Translations under genes and position numbers: made by a program
In this document: positions 50,201-59,215 of the stretch, piece by piece
Position numbering within the stretch: the stretch's first letter is position 1
Layout: every line of letters begins with the position of its first letter
NCBI GenBank assembly: GCA_036873755.1
Contig: JAVTVY010020256.1
Location: forward strand, 1 to 64,000
Direction: 5' to 3'
Length of the DNA stretch: 64,000 nucleotides
DNA from: Hanleya hanleyi
Lineage: Eukaryota; Mollusca; Polyplacophora; Lepidopleurida; Hanleyidae
Notes under the pieces: model-generated
Databases searched by the model: none
Seen by the model: the letters and a program-made list of their open reading frames with translations, nothing else
Told to the model about the DNA's origin: nothing

Positions 50201-53135
50201 ACCAGAAGCCTATTGAAAGTCGGTGCCATTGGATGTGTTTTTCAGGAGTTATGCCCCTTTATACATGTCTGGCTGTTTTTATCCTTGTAAACACATTATC
50301 TCAAAAAGTCCTTCACTCACAACAATGAAACTTCATACAGTTGATTAATGCAGCTAGTACCAGAAGCCTATTGAAAGTCGGTGCCATTGGATGTGTTTTT
50401 CAGGAGTTATGCCCCTTTATACATGTCTGTCTGTTTTTATCCTTGTAAACACATTATCTCAAAAAGTCCTTCACTCACAACAATGAAACTTCATACAGTT
50501 GTTTAATACAGCCAGTACCAGAAGCCTATTGAAAGTTGGTGCCATGGGATGTCTTTTTCAGGAGTTCACACAAACCTGTGTGGATTGCTGTGAATAGACA
50601 GTAATCGTTCGACTACATCTACTATAGGTAATCACTGCTCTATTGCTATATTGTTTTGTCTGTCTATGATCTATATCATACAGGTAAAATTATGCCCACC
50701 CCAAATATGTGAGTTCTTGGGGTCAGAAACATTATTTCCACAATTGCTCTGGGCCCGGCCCGAGGGGTCCCGATGGCGACAGCCACATGTTATATTGTTC
50801 GCTTCCTATAATCTCCGGCAACACGCCAATAACAGAGAAGATGTGTTTTAAGCGCGAATCATTTTTTTTTATATTTCGCAATTTATAAAGCTGATCAAAT
50901 CGGGAAGATCGAAATAGTCAAGGAAGAAAAATAAAATTTTACCGAAACAGTATACTATTTTAAAACATCTGTAGAAAAGATATGCATTTGACTGGAACTG
51001 TATGCATTGGCCAAAATAAGAGTTCAGAGTCTTAATTTTATAATTAGAAGTGATATATTCATCTTAGGAATTTCTTCTTTTTTTTCTTCTTTTTTTGACA
51101 AAATATGTGACTAATAAAGCTCTTTTACCGAGTAGATTTGAAAAGCGCACTCGTGATTCCGTCACGATGTTCTTTTGTGATTCCGTCACGGACTAGATTT
51201 AACCCCTGTGATTACCCAATCGCGCTTTTCTCACAAGGAAAAGGAAATGTTATTATCCTTGGGTACTGTATCTTAGTGAGAGATGTCATATAAGAATACT
51301 CAGATCGAAACAGAGCAGCAACAAAATAATGCAACACTAGTCAAATAGAAGGAAGTTCACTATGATTCCGTCACGGACATTTCCAAGGATTATATGACGA
51401 AAAATCTGCAATATTTCGGAGGATATTATACTTCATTTGAAACTTGACAGCAGTAACTAGGCGATAAGACGTAAAAAGTATGCTTATGGAAAATAAAATT
51501 TCAATAACGAGCGCTTCAAACTTTTGAAGTACCTCCTCCTCCCAAGTGGGTGAGCATCATGAGTTTTGTACCATGGCTGTTGCCATGGCAAGTCACACAT
51601 GTCCAGCTAATCATATAGTAGTTAGTTATATCGTTGCCATATGGCCGAAATTGCGCTGATCGCGACGTCAAAACCTAATCTCACACTGAAGTGCTTTACA
51701 AACCGTGATTCCGTCACGATGGAATTCATGGTAAGCAGAATGGATACTGAGTAAACCAATCCATCGATAGACACTCATTATGAATCTTATTCATTACGTG
51801 ATTGAGCACAGGATTAAGACTAACGTTACTCAAATTATTGAATTGGTTCTCGAATTCTTATGAATAACCATTCGAACTGTGTCGCCAGTCTGCTTAGTCT
51901 TCAGTAAATTGGAAAGTCAACGGCCTTGGCTTCAACCGTGTAAGTAGAATATTGATGTTATTTACATGTATTTGGCAGGGTGGGCAATATTTGCTGATGT
52001 TGCTCGATGCTAACATTGGCGGGTATCCTCTGCTTGTAGTAGGACTTATGGAACTGATCACGCTGAATTGGATCTACGGTAAGGACATCGTCTCATTGGT
52101 CATTTCTTCCAAGGTACTTCGTAATCTTACAAGCGCAGTGTACAAATGTAACTTAGCATGGAGTTCAATATCTTTTGAGTAAAATGGGAGAGCGAATACG
52201 GTTACGAAAAAAATATAGTACATGTGATTTGGCAGCGAGATTACTCTCCGGAAATGTAAAAGAAACTGCACCCGCAAGCTGAATTCCATGCCATTTCAGT
52301 ATAATTCGATATCTTCAGAAGGACTTGCTGAATGATGAAGATTGTTAAAATGTTGTTAAAATAAAATCCCTCATTTCGAATTTTTCCATGTATAACATTA
52401 TACTTATAACAATGATGAAATATATATAATAATAATAACTTAAATCATATTGGGTAAAAGATTACAATGGACGCCTGGTAAGTAAGCTTATCTAACCGAG
52501 TCCCCTATTCGGTTAATAAAATATATACAAATGAGTTAGTAAAAATAATTACATGGGACTTCCTATTCGTTGTGTTTACATGAGCATACTCTCCAAAAAA
52601 TGAACTATGGTCTCTGGACATTATATCCGATGGAATTAATTAATTAAACTGTTGGTTTCTACAGGGTATAATCGGTTTGCCGAGGACATTGAGATGATGA
52701 TTGGCCGTAAGCCATTCCTGTACTTTCGGATTATGTGGTGTTTTGTATCTCCAGCAATCCTTGTGGTGAGTGAATCTTTTTTTGTTCAAATGGATGTAAG
52801 AGTTACTGCCCTTGGTTGACTACCTGTCCTTAGCAAACTCGGTCGCTTTTTCTGAAGCCAGCTTCGTATCTTGGATTTTGTCGATGTAATGTGGAAAAAA
52901 CGTCCAAGGTTTGATGCTGATGTGACGCCAAATAGCCAATGTTATCAATTTTCCCTCTAATATGTGATAAAGGTTGGGATCACAATTATTTCTGTTTCTG
53001 ACGTTTGTAGATGATTCGATACAATCTACCTTATAGAGGACATTTTACGCCACATATATAAATATATAAGTATTTTACTAAAACATAGCTCTCAATGACT
53101 CTGATATGGGCATGGCGGTCGTCTCGATGAATTAT

Positions 53136-53174
<39 letters not shown>

Positions 53175-56100
53175 TATTGTATTCCTGTAGGCGCTGATCG
53201 TATTCACAGCCATACAAACGGAACCTCTCACAATGGGCGAGTACCTGTACCCGGATTGGGCCAATGCCCTTGGTTGGGTCATAACTGCCATTCCGATTGG
53301 CTGCATACCTGGTTGGATGGTGTTTTACTTGTGGCGGGAAGCCGGCTCTATGAAGGTATACCCAATCTGTCTAGGTCTGACTGTACTGAGAATGTTCTAT
53401 CTTTTTGCTTCTGTAGTATGCAGTTTAGTTTCACTTTCACTTTGCCTGTATTGTGTGATATACGGCACTGATGTAGGTTATAGATATGATGAAAGTTAGA
53501 CCACGCTGTGACCACTTTAGGGGTTGAAGAGTTTGGGACTACGTTGAGACAGTGTTGAGATATATCATTGATTTCGAGCTCCAGCATTTTGACAAATTCC
53601 CCGCACTCAAATTTCAAAATATTCATATCGAATATAGCTGTGTTCATGATCGTACTTCGAACCAGAAGCCTAGGGACAGACATAATCTTCATACTGTTCA
53701 GGAAGAAAGTAGTCACTCAGCAGAGATATTATCGCAAACATGACATTGTGAAATTGTCATTTTTTCACGTAATCCTTTAGAGACATCTCCCAAGGTAAGT
53801 GAAAAATATAGATATGTTCATGGTGAATGCCAGTCTACCTTGTTTTGGTGTATATATTCGAATTCATAAAGCTTCCGGACACCACTAATTTGGTCTCCGG
53901 GAATCCGCAGTATTAGATCTTGGATGCCGATTCCAGCTAGAAATTTCCAAGAAAAGATACATTCATACTTTCGCTGTAGAGATCAGGCTCAGTCTAGACC
54001 AACTAACAGTCTTCGTTATACATTCCCGGATCAAAGGTAAAAATATTCCAGGCCCTGTCCCTAAAACGGACGGAACCTGAAAGGGCGAAACAAATTTCAC
54101 AAACAGAGTTTACACGACTTCAAGTCTCTTCCCTGATACTTCTAATTTCAGACTGTGGGACACTGTTATTCCAGAAAGGTATTAATAGATAGATTTCTGT
54201 GTGTGAATATTGCTATTTCTCTTATCTTAAATTCTGGTTTTGCTTGCTATTTTACATGACACAATCTTACAGTATGTTAACTCTAAGATATCATATGCGG
54301 ATAAGTTTGAAGGTGAGAAGCGAGACGTTTTTTGTCTTTCAAACAGTCTAGAACCAGCAGTTTTTCACAGAATAACGGCCTTTCTGCCTTTCTACTCGTG
54401 TTCTTTGGCACAGATTTCGGTTTCATAGGAAACGTGTTGTTTGAACACAAGTGCAGTGTTCCCTATTTGAGCATAGCAGCTATTTAAATAGGTGTCCATT
54501 CATAAGCCTTGCTCATCTCTGATGTGAAAACTTCATCGCTTCCTCGTCCTGCTTAGATAGACTAGTTTGGAGGCAATTTTGCGCGCATCATTTTTCAAAA
54601 CGAAGTCAACACTACGTCATCATTATCTCGTCATGAGCAAATTATCAAAATTCGAAATTCTAAAAATTATTTGTAGTTTAACAATAAATCCAATAACCCA
54701 CTCTTTAGAGGCAAAGATAAAAACTGTCGATCACTGCCTGTTTATCAAATTATTAAATAATTTAACGTAATCTGCATTATGGCTTGTCAGATACAAGTGG
54801 TGTACGTTCTAATGCATCCGGAGCGAGTCCCTAATTCAAAGACGATTTTCTTTTGTCAACTGCGATTTGACAATCCTACAGCGCCATATAATTTTTGAAC
54901 GTTCCTAGTCATGAATATGCGGAATGTACATTCAAATTAACTTTTTTGAATGGTTGTTTCCATATTGAACCAGGTTTGATTATTTATATTCCTATACTAG
55001 TCTGACGAAATGTGGAACGAAATCTTTCTGCACGGAATTGACCCAGTATCAGTCGGTATTTATGTCATGAACTAATAACTTTCTAGCAGAAGACTGTCAA
55101 TGCATTATTTTGTATATCAACAAAGTCCACTGTGTTTTTCGGTGATAATTGACAAGTCAGTTGATTATCTGTTGGCAAGTCTGTACACGCCACTGTTAAA
55201 TTACAAAGCTGATTTCTTGGTTTTCGAAATGTTTGTGGATCCGAAGATTATTTTTTTTTATCATTTGGATCATATTGTGATGTAATTTTTTGACATGTTG
55301 ATAAGCGTTCCCTCGTGCGTGAAGGCTTCGAGCATTGGTCGGCTTGGCGTATAAACTACATATTGTCTCAAGTATTTGCAAGCAATTTGACTATGATGTT
55401 TTTAAAAATGATTCATTCGAGAAAACTCGTCAAATGCTGGCAGGCTAGGGCGCTGCTGTTGCAGTTCTCTTGTGATGCAGATATGACAGTCTTCTGAGAT
55501 TGTTTAACTCCGTTTGATATACTCATATTTCCGTTAACAAAGTTGCTAATTCGTTGCTTAATTAACGACTATTTCCACCTTCTCGGGTTTGGCTTTCAGA
55601 CGCACCCGTTTTATGACGGCTGAACAGGCTGACCCCTCTGTTCGTTGCATTCTCCCCATAAGTACAATGTAAACTTTTGCTGTAAATTTTACTGTAATTT
55701 ACTGTTGTTTTACTGCAACAAAGTTGCCAGTAATTTACTCTAAATATACAAACAAAAATAGGACAATTTACTGTAAGTTACTGTATAATTACATTAAGTA
55801 GTGTACTTTTGTCATATTCACTGTGGTACAGTACATTACTGGCAATTTTGCTCAGTAATCTACAGTAAATTACTGTACAGTTTACAGCAAAAGCTGTGTT
55901 GTGTTCTGTAATTCGTTCAACTTTGATGCTGGCATTCATAATTGTCCACTTCCGACCATTGTTATGCCACTTGACAATGTCTTGATATGGAAAGGCTCAT
56001 ACTCCCAGAAAAAAGGGGTGCTGCTCTGACCAGAACCGTGCCATTGTTTCAGTTCGTCTTTGACTCGCTGTATAGTTGATATGTCGAGAACAATTAACGA

Positions 56101-56319
56101 CAATGGCTCTGAAACAGCAGCCCTTCTGTGATGATCGTTCGTCTCTCTGTACAATGTTATCTTATATCTCTCCAGCTTCTCAAGAAAGTGGTATCGCCGA
56201 AACCCGAATGGGGACCCTACCTCCAAGTGAACAGGAAGGGGCGATATGATGGGAACGCGAACGATATGCAGAGCGGGTGTCCACTGACATGTCAGATTCA
56301 ACCAGAGTCGGAGGCTTGA
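22995..56319 (+). CDS. SLC6-family Na+/Cl- coupled amino-acid transporter (glycine-transporter-like), 14 exons, 5' end missing
   Basis: Multi-exon gene; joined exons 22995-23205, 24243-24374, 24755-24979, 26826-26883, 27321-27453, 30241-30375, 41048-41151, 41565-41689, 42454-42566, 43679-43816, 51979-52078, 52665-52765, 53191-53355 and 56176-56319 total 1884 nt (627 codons plus stop) with every junction GT-AG and in phase. Numbering from the first visible codon: Ser/Thr-rich cytoplasmic N-terminus 1-38; TM1 with [15 protein letters not shown] at 50-64; TM2 from residue 73; TM3 around 116-145; large extracellular loop 148-224 with the family disulphide pair Cys155/Cys164 and four N-glycosylation sequons (N172, N177, N191, N198); TM6 with [18 protein letters not shown] at 310-327; TM7 N342/S346; C-tail with PEWGPYL. 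Chloride-site residues Y77, Q306, S310, N342 and S346 are present. The family imports small amino acids or transmitters with Na+ and Cl-. SASYNKF-type TM6 and the ETxxTSIxDEYP segment favour the glycine/amino-acid branch; the exact substrate is inference. No in-frame Met precedes TM1, so the start exon lies upstream. Confidence 0.93.
23206..24242 (+). other. SLC6 intron 1
   Basis: Holds partial members of the AGGTCA-rich repeat (GAGGTCAGTAGGTCAAAGG near 23448 and AAAGGTCAAGGTCACTGG near 23866), the same family that forms the large intron 10 satellite. Confidence 0.6.
24243..24374 (+). CDS. SLC6 gene exon 2 (TM2)
   Basis: Acceptor CTTTACAG, donor GTGAGT. Encodes residues 71-114 starting [20 protein letters not shown] and continuing [12 protein letters not shown], the strongly conserved TM2 and first intracellular loop. 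Tyr77 matches the TM2 chloride-site tyrosine of animal SLC6 members. Phase 1 on both sides. Confidence 0.95.
24755..24979 (+). CDS. SLC6 gene exon 3 (TM3 and start of extracellular loop 2)
   Basis: Acceptor TTCATTTCAG, donor GTACGT. Encodes residues 115-189 with [19 protein letters not shown] in TM3 and then [16 protein letters not shown]. Cys155 and Cys164 are spaced as the conserved SLC6 loop disulphide. Two sequons, NDS (N172) and NYT (N177), follow. The family usually has a Pro-Trp before Asn-Thr; here it is Trp-Trp. Confidence 0.94.
24980..26825 (+). other. SLC6 intron 3
   Basis: Contains a perfect 13-bp hairpin stem (25499-25511 with 25527-25539), a SINE 3' tail at 25735-25783 (GTTGAAAGCGACGTTAAA then TTCACTCACTC), and at 26409-26790 one copy of a 380-bp repeat whose partner is in intron 5. 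Confidence 0.6.
26409..26790 (+). repeat. Intronic direct repeat, copy 1 of 2
   Basis: Matches 29470-29830 in the same orientation over its whole length, with moderate divergence and small indels (GGGACC, TATGAACCCATG, ACGAAAATCATATG and GATGTCTTGCCGGCATC shared). Lies just upstream of exon 4. Confidence 0.7.
26826..26883 (+). CDS. SLC6 gene exon 4 (58-nt exon in extracellular loop 2)
   Basis: Acceptor CATTTGTAG, donor GTAAGT. Residues 190-208 [19 protein letters not shown]. It supplies two further N-glycosylation sequons (N191, N198) and ends in the EYY that precedes the conserved [10 protein letters not shown] segment. Its phase (enters 1, leaves 2) joins exons 3 and 5 exactly, which supports so short an exon. 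Confidence 0.88.
27321..27453 (+). CDS. SLC6 gene exon 5 (end of loop 2 and TM4)
   Basis: Acceptor TTATTTCAG, donor GTAAGA. Encodes [19 protein letters not shown] followed by a hydrophobic TM4 and IKGVKSFGK, a hallmark of the glycine/amino-acid SLC6 branch (consensus YVLxISSGIExxG and GVKSxGK). Confidence 0.95.
27915..28080 (+). repeat. Dispersed repeat, copy in intron 5
   Basis: The reverse complement of this segment recurs at about 63108-63262: GGTACAATAAAAGCG, CCTGAGATACAACACATATC and TGTCGGCATCTCTTCCCAC all have antisense counterparts there. Confidence 0.7.
29470..29830 (+). repeat. Intronic direct repeat, copy 2 of 2
   Basis: Partner of 26409-26790, located in intron 5 upstream of exon 6. 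No remnant of exon 4 follows it, so only intron sequence was copied or inserted. Confidence 0.7.
30241..30375 (+). CDS. SLC6 gene exon 6 (TM5 and loop 3)
   Basis: Acceptor TCTATTGTAG, donor GTAGGT. Residues 254-298 begin [20 protein letters not shown] then [14 protein letters not shown] and PNWSKLKD, matching the conserved TM5 to EL3 block of the family. Phase 0 on both sides. The next intron is 10.7 kb. Confidence 0.95.
32472..32568 (+). promoter_or_regulatory. TATA box followed by a short ATG exon candidate
   Basis: AATATAAAAG at 32473 is followed about 25-30 bases later by a pyrimidine-rich CTTCTTTACAC and then ATG at 32518. The frame reads [17 protein letters not shown] and meets GTAAAT (possible donor) at 32569; without splicing it stops after 29 codons. 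It could be a nested gene's first exon, a pseudogene fragment, or chance. No convincing second exon was found. Confidence 0.25.
33085..34507 (+). repeat. Intron 6 nested duplication: first 1.42 kb unit (a1+b1)
   Basis: Begins GAACATCTTTTTGAGGTGCT, and the same start recurs at 34508 and 37315. Part b is marked by TTAGCAAGAACAGCTGGCGC (33886, 35298, 36686, 38101). Part a contains an 85-codon open frame (33381-33638). Confidence 0.85.
34508..36564 (+). repeat. Intron 6 nested duplication: second unit (a2+b2) with extra tail
   Basis: Copy of the first unit offset by about 1415 bases, more diverged. It is followed by 35945-36560, which includes an AGGTCA-type fragment. The 85-codon frame is at 34808-35065. 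Confidence 0.85.
36565..39300 (+). repeat. Intron 6 nested duplication: 2.8 kb second-order copy (b3+a3+b4)
   Basis: Repeats 33770-36560 with an offset near 2805 bases and few differences by eye: b3 is nearly the same as b1, a3 as a2 and b4 as b2. The order a1 b1 a2 b2 b3 a3 b4 implies a 1.4 kb duplication first and a later 2.8 kb one. Confidence 0.85.
40500..40930 (+). repeat. Dispersed repeat with GTCCGTC run
   Basis: GTCCGTCCGTCTGTCCGTC at 40533, followed by two copies of CACAGCTTTCTCGTTACCAA about 106 bases apart. Similar CCGTC-run elements begin at 46140 and 50098. Confidence 0.6.
41048..41151 (+). CDS. SLC6 gene exon 7 (TM6, substrate site)
   Basis: Acceptor TTATCCAG, donor GTACGT. 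Encodes [13 protein letters not shown] then [20 protein letters not shown] and MR. Gln306 and Ser310 match chloride/sodium-site residues. Residue 315 is Gln (codon CAA at 41096-41098) where glycine transporters have Trp and LeuT has Phe259. Confidence 0.95.
41565..41689 (+). CDS. SLC6 gene exon 8 (TM7)
   Basis: Acceptor CTTTTTAG, donor GTACTC. Residues 333-374, including [20 protein letters not shown] and then FSVLGFMA. Asn342 and Ser346 are the TM7 residues used for Na1 and chloride binding in the family. Phase 2 in, phase 1 out. Confidence 0.95.
42454..42566 (+). CDS. SLC6 gene exon 9 (loop 4 and start of TM8)
   Basis: Acceptor GGTTGTAG, donor GTATCC. Encodes [20 protein letters not shown] (family consensus GxGLAFIxYPEAxxxxP) and the start of TM8 ending MGFSTQ. 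Where most transmitter transporters read LGLDSQ, this has Ser410 in place of the Asp. Confidence 0.95.
42600..43250 (+). repeat. Purine-rich degenerate repeat in SLC6 intron 9
   Basis: G/A-rich on the plus strand with repeated GGGCACAGG, GAGCAAGTGGGCTGCGG and similar words. The minus-strand open frame of 146 codons here is low complexity (Pro, Leu, Ser, His) and I do not regard it as a gene. A C-rich tract sits just upstream, near 42284-42308. Confidence 0.5.
43679..43816 (+). CDS. SLC6 gene exon 10 (rest of TM8, TM9)
   Basis: Acceptor CCTCTTTTAG, donor GTTTGT. Residues 413-458: [20 protein letters not shown] followed by a basic loop and hydrophobic TM9 ending GIPMAMQ. The Glu417 and DEYP motifs match the family pattern after TM8. 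Followed by the 8.2 kb intron 10. Confidence 0.94.
44665..45098. mobile_element. 434-bp foldback element with CAGTACTG-rich core
   Basis: Left CCAATATATACACAGGCAAT and right GGCTGTGTATATATCGG are inverted copies, extended by TTTTTCACAG and CTGTGAAAA. The core is made of repeated, partly palindromic words such as ACTGAACAGTAC, GTTACTGTTCAG and GGTACTGT. No target duplication was identified. Confidence 0.55.
46127..47560 (+). repeat. AGGTCA-rich satellite, about 90-110 bp units
   Basis: Begins with a GTCCGTCGGGGCGTCCGTCT run, then about a dozen degenerate units. Each has GTGAGTGGATAC, ATGTGTCACATACCAAAAT, GGTCAAGGTCAAAGGTCACT and AAAATCAGGAAATCATTAAA. Partial members occur in introns 1 and 6 (36200-36390, 39010-39190). 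Confidence 0.85.
50098..50566 (+). repeat. 158-bp tandem repeat, three units
   Basis: TGTAAACACATTATCTCAAA starts at 50129, 50286 and 50444. The units are nearly the same; the third is truncated at CAGGAGTTC. A GTCTGTCCGTCTGTCCGTCC run precedes the first. Confidence 0.9.
51153..51718 (+). repeat. Four copies of TGATTCCGTCACG in intron 10
   Basis: The 13-mer occurs at 51154, 51178, 51363 and 51706. Three copies are preceded by G, making GTGATTCCGTCAC, whose ends are complementary (GTGA and TCAC). The sequence between copies is not obviously repeated. Confidence 0.8.
51979..52078 (+). CDS. SLC6 gene exon 11 (TM10)
   Basis: Acceptor ATTTGGCAG, donor GTAAGG. Residues 459-491 begin [20 protein letters not shown] and end LNWIYG, matching the family pattern GGxYxxxLxDxxxxxxxLL with a terminal WxYG. 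Confidence 0.94.
52665..52765 (+). CDS. SLC6 gene exon 12 (intracellular loop 5 and start of TM11)
   Basis: Acceptor TTTCTACAG, donor GTGAGT. Encodes [20 protein letters not shown] then [13 protein letters not shown], the conserved loop (consensus RFxxDIExMxGxxP) and start of TM11 (W-x-F-x-x-P). Confidence 0.95.
53143..53173 (+). repeat. 31-base poly-T tract in the exon 13 acceptor region
   Basis: Uninterrupted T run ending 17 bases before the AG at 53189-53190. It forms part of the polypyrimidine tract of the intron 12 acceptor. Confidence 0.95.
53191..53355 (+). CDS. SLC6 gene exon 13 (TM11-TM12)
   Basis: Acceptor ATTCCTGTAG preceded by a 31-T tract; donor GTATAC. Residues 526-580 contain [20 protein letters not shown] and end [11 protein letters not shown]. 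The Y-P-x-W-A-x-x-x-G-W motif is diagnostic of the segment between TM11 and TM12 in SLC6 proteins. Confidence 0.95.
53356..56175 (+). other. SLC6 intron 13
   Basis: Mostly unrecognised AT-rich sequence. Includes a palindromic element at 55672-55895. Confidence 0.5.
55672..55895. mobile_element. About 224-bp palindromic MITE
   Basis: CTTTTGCTGTAAATTTTACT at the left and the inverted GTACAGTTTACAGCAAAAG at the right, with ACTGTAATTTACTG words throughout. The word content resembles the ends of the TA-flanked element at 14767. No clear target duplication was found. Confidence 0.6.
56176..56319 (+). CDS. SLC6 gene terminal exon (cytoplasmic C-tail)
   Basis: Acceptor ATCTCTCCAG. Residues 581-627 include [16 protein letters not shown] and NRKGRY, matching the family's conserved post-TM12 segment (P-x-x-W-G-P), and end in PESEA before TGA at 56317-56319. 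The tail has no obvious C-terminal PDZ-binding motif. I noticed no AATAAA in the next several hundred bases; ATTAAA occurs at 57208-57213. Confidence 0.9.
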   Translation, partial: LLKKVVSPKPEWGPYLQVNRKGRYDGNANDMQSGCPLTCQIQPESEA

Positions 56320-58930
56320 ATTGGTCCAGATGTGGGTTCGACTAGAAATAACGGCGCAAAACGAAGGAATACTCTAGCACTACTGTGCTTACGGAAATGG
56401 ATAGACCGACATGCATTATGAGACACACCGTCGGGGCGGTTCAAACGCAGGAGAATGACGGGATCTGGTTGGTCAGTGCTAAAACTCTAGGACAATGTCT
56501 CTAAAATGCTATTGGTCGGTCCATTCAAAGATACCATCCATTATGTTGTGTTGCGGGTAGACAGAGCATTTCCAACAGGATCATTCACAGCTCTGTTCGA
56601 GTGAAGAACTCACAGGTCTTCCATCTTCACCATGTTAATCTGTTCATGATATCAAAGGGTTTTCAATTCATCTATCGTCAAGGGCATTCATGAGAATCCA
56701 TCATCTGTAAACACTCCCTCCCGTCCGTGCTTCTAACGGTGGTGCTCTTTTCATGGAGCTCCAGTATTTGTCTCTCGGAAGAGCTTTAATAGTTTTCCCT
56801 TAGTTTCGCGTTCCATTCGTGCCGCGATTTCCATCATGAAGAGGGAAGTTTCATTGCTCAGCGGTCATGGTTTGTATCTCGATATTCTCCATGGCTATCT
56901 TGATTAGTAGTTGTATCGATTACGTCACGAACAGGTTGCGGTTGTTTGGCACCCGTGGTAATTTCGGTGGCACGAATGGAGCGAACCGTCATGTTGTAGT
57001 ACCGACAAAATTATTCAGTTTCATTGTATTTAAACATTCATCTGAAAAGTATTCGTAAAATGGAATATCTATATTATTCATATCATTATTTTTCATGATT
57101 ATGGTTCTGGTGTAACTTGCTGAAAACATACCTTCCTTTCAAATATGTTAATCTCTCTTTTACCTAGAAATGTGGTCGGTGTATAGAAATACGATGGGTT
57201 TATAAGAATTAAAGACTGTTACCTATGCTTCAAGCTTCCCCAATAGTGTGGACCGGAATTATGGATTTCGTATTAACGAAAGGGACATCCAATTTCCCGG
57301 GGAATGCTATTCATATTTCGCTGAAGCATAAGCTTCTGTCATACTAGTCGTTAATGATTCACGAAACCGCCAAAACATTCCATCAGTATTTTTAGAGAAA
57401 TCAGGGATATTTTAAAAGAACATCTTTGTTGAGAAATAGAGCACATGCTTTTCGCAGATACAACCTTACGTATCACGATTAGCTGAGGCTCTACTGTATC
57501 ATACCGTAGTGAGAGGTACAGCAACCAGTTCACTGTGCATATGAATTTCGGTACATAGCCATGCATCTGGTGGTAGGTCACCCAGTCATATTCATTTCAG
57601 CATTTATATCATTTCCCGCCAACTCGATGGCGTCTGCTAATGCGAACATCCGTTCATCACTGCTGGCGTCTTCGTCACTTGCTCCCATTTTCCACTGTCG
57701 TTTGCGTGGTGAACCCATTTGTTTTATGGCGGCTGGGAACCAGCTATATGCTTGCGAGAGCAATGGAGACAGTTCAGCCCTCAGATTACCGGTTCCCTGT
57801 TGTTTGTATCTAGTGCTATTGATAGTGCTCTTTGTTAATGTTATTTAATTTTGCATTTGAGTGCTTCGAGTCTGTTGGCAAGATAATCAAACGTATCGAT
57901 GGATACTCTGGGTTTTTTTATACTCCATGGCTGTGATGTTGTCATGTGTTCGCGGGCGATTTATTGAGGAATGAGTTCTACAAATGGTGAGGGAGGGGGG
58001 GGGGGTGGGGGTGTGGGGCTCGGAACAGGAAGAAGGTAAATTGTGTTCTTGTGTTGGCATTTTTTTCTTCGACTGTAATCTAAAGGTGCAAACGTTAAAT
58101 TTCACTCGCAGCTAATACCGTTTGTAGAATTATGAAATTCCGCGAGTAGCATTGGGTATACCCGATGGATGTACGAGGTTGACTTGTATTCTATTAGGTC
58201 TGCTCTGACAGGAACAGGCCATTGAATAGCGCTATTGCATCTCGGGATAGCTTTCTGGACTGGCCGATTTCAACGTTTCATCGAAATACTGAATTCATTA
58301 AAGGATATAATTGTCCTCCAATCTAAATAGGTTTCTCTTGAACTGACAGAAATGAGACTTCGTCGTGTATATATGTATTGTTAGATCTATATTGTAAATT
58401 GAGCTATTTATTAATTGTGCTTTGACAAATATGTTGGGACGAATCAATGAAGATGTAATTTGTATATAATTGTATGACATAACTCTAGGCCGAATACATT
58501 GGTTAAAATGGTTCGAAATGCGTTCGTCACATACCTTTGAAATTATCGATGCCAAACAGGGTGGTTTCCCCTTCAAGTACTTTCCAATCTGACATGATAG
58601 TCCCATGCGCTACGTTTTGCTCCAGGTAAAACTAGTCCAAAATCTCACGGAGATATACTTATACCTTAGTCACTATCTGCGAAGTTATACTTTCATTACT
58701 TTAAAATTCTTTTCAAAACTGTAACTGAGAATTTCGAGGGCATTGCTAGTTTAAGACATTTCTTATGCATATGCATTGAGTGCATACATAATGTTGATGG
58801 CAAAAGTAGAAGTAAGAAATTCATATTCAAAAAACTACAAGCACAAATTGCCACCAAAGACGCTAACCTGGCCAGCTGTAAAATCCACAGTGTGTCTAAT
58901 ATTTTATTCTATTATACCGGTATCATTAAA
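56320..58930. other. Downstream of the SLC6 gene; no firm gene
   Basis: Contains the 3' untranslated region of the transporter of unknown length. A short minus-strand frame at about 56868-57000 (starting MTVRSIRATEITTGAKQPQP) and a longer one at 57578-57840 are the only candidates seen. A G-rich tract lies near 57988-58015. Confidence 0.4.
57578..57840 (-). CDS. Possible minus-strand coding exon, unknown product
   Basis: Minus-strand open frame reading through QMGSPRKRQWKMGASDEDAS and FALADAIELAGNDINAEM to TGA. Balanced composition and a mixed basic/acidic pattern look more protein-like than the other short frames nearby. An AG (CAACAG) lies upstream as a possible acceptor. I do not recognise any family, and it may be transposon-derived or chance. 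Confidence 0.25.
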
Positions 58931-59215
58931 ACGTTCGTAAAGTTAGACCGCGGTTCGCAGTTCGCAGTTCGTTATTCGCGGGACCAGTCATTCAGCGACT
59001 CATAGCAGCGCACCTAGCAGTGCCCCCTGGCGTCAGATTTGGGATATGAATATGCAAAGATATAGAGCATGAAATTCTCTCTTGTTATGCAGAGTTTGGA
59101 GTTCAAAGTACTCATAATAAAAAAAAATACAAATTTCCATATCTGAAGAAATAATTGCTGGTCCCCTCGAATAACAAACTGCGAACTGCGAACCGCGGTC
59201 TCACTTCATGAACGT
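58931..59215. mobile_element. 285-bp palindromic MITE with 9-bp target duplication
   Basis: Ends ACGTTC and GAACGT; about 50-base inverted repeats include GACCGCGGTTCGCAGTTCGC and its complement near 59181-59200. ATCATTAAA flanks both sides (58922-58930 and 59216-59224). A 9-bp duplication fits a Mutator-like origin. Confidence 0.85.

Larger units (their letters stand above)
43817..51978 (+). other. SLC6 intron 10 (8.2 kb)
   Basis: Contains TA-dinucleotide runs (43992-44030), a 15-G tract (44535-44549), a foldback element, the AGGTCA satellite, a 158-bp tandem repeat and four copies of TGATTCCGTCACG. 47.8-49.9 kb is otherwise unrecognised, with a short duplicated segment (AGAACTTGTTGGTAACA near 48399 and AGAACTTGCTGGTAACA near 49187). 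Confidence 0.6.

Noticed and set aside
55936..56301. 121-codon minus-strand open frame over the last transporter exon
   Set aside because: Antisense shadow of the C-terminal exon, which matches the SLC6 family on the plus strand.
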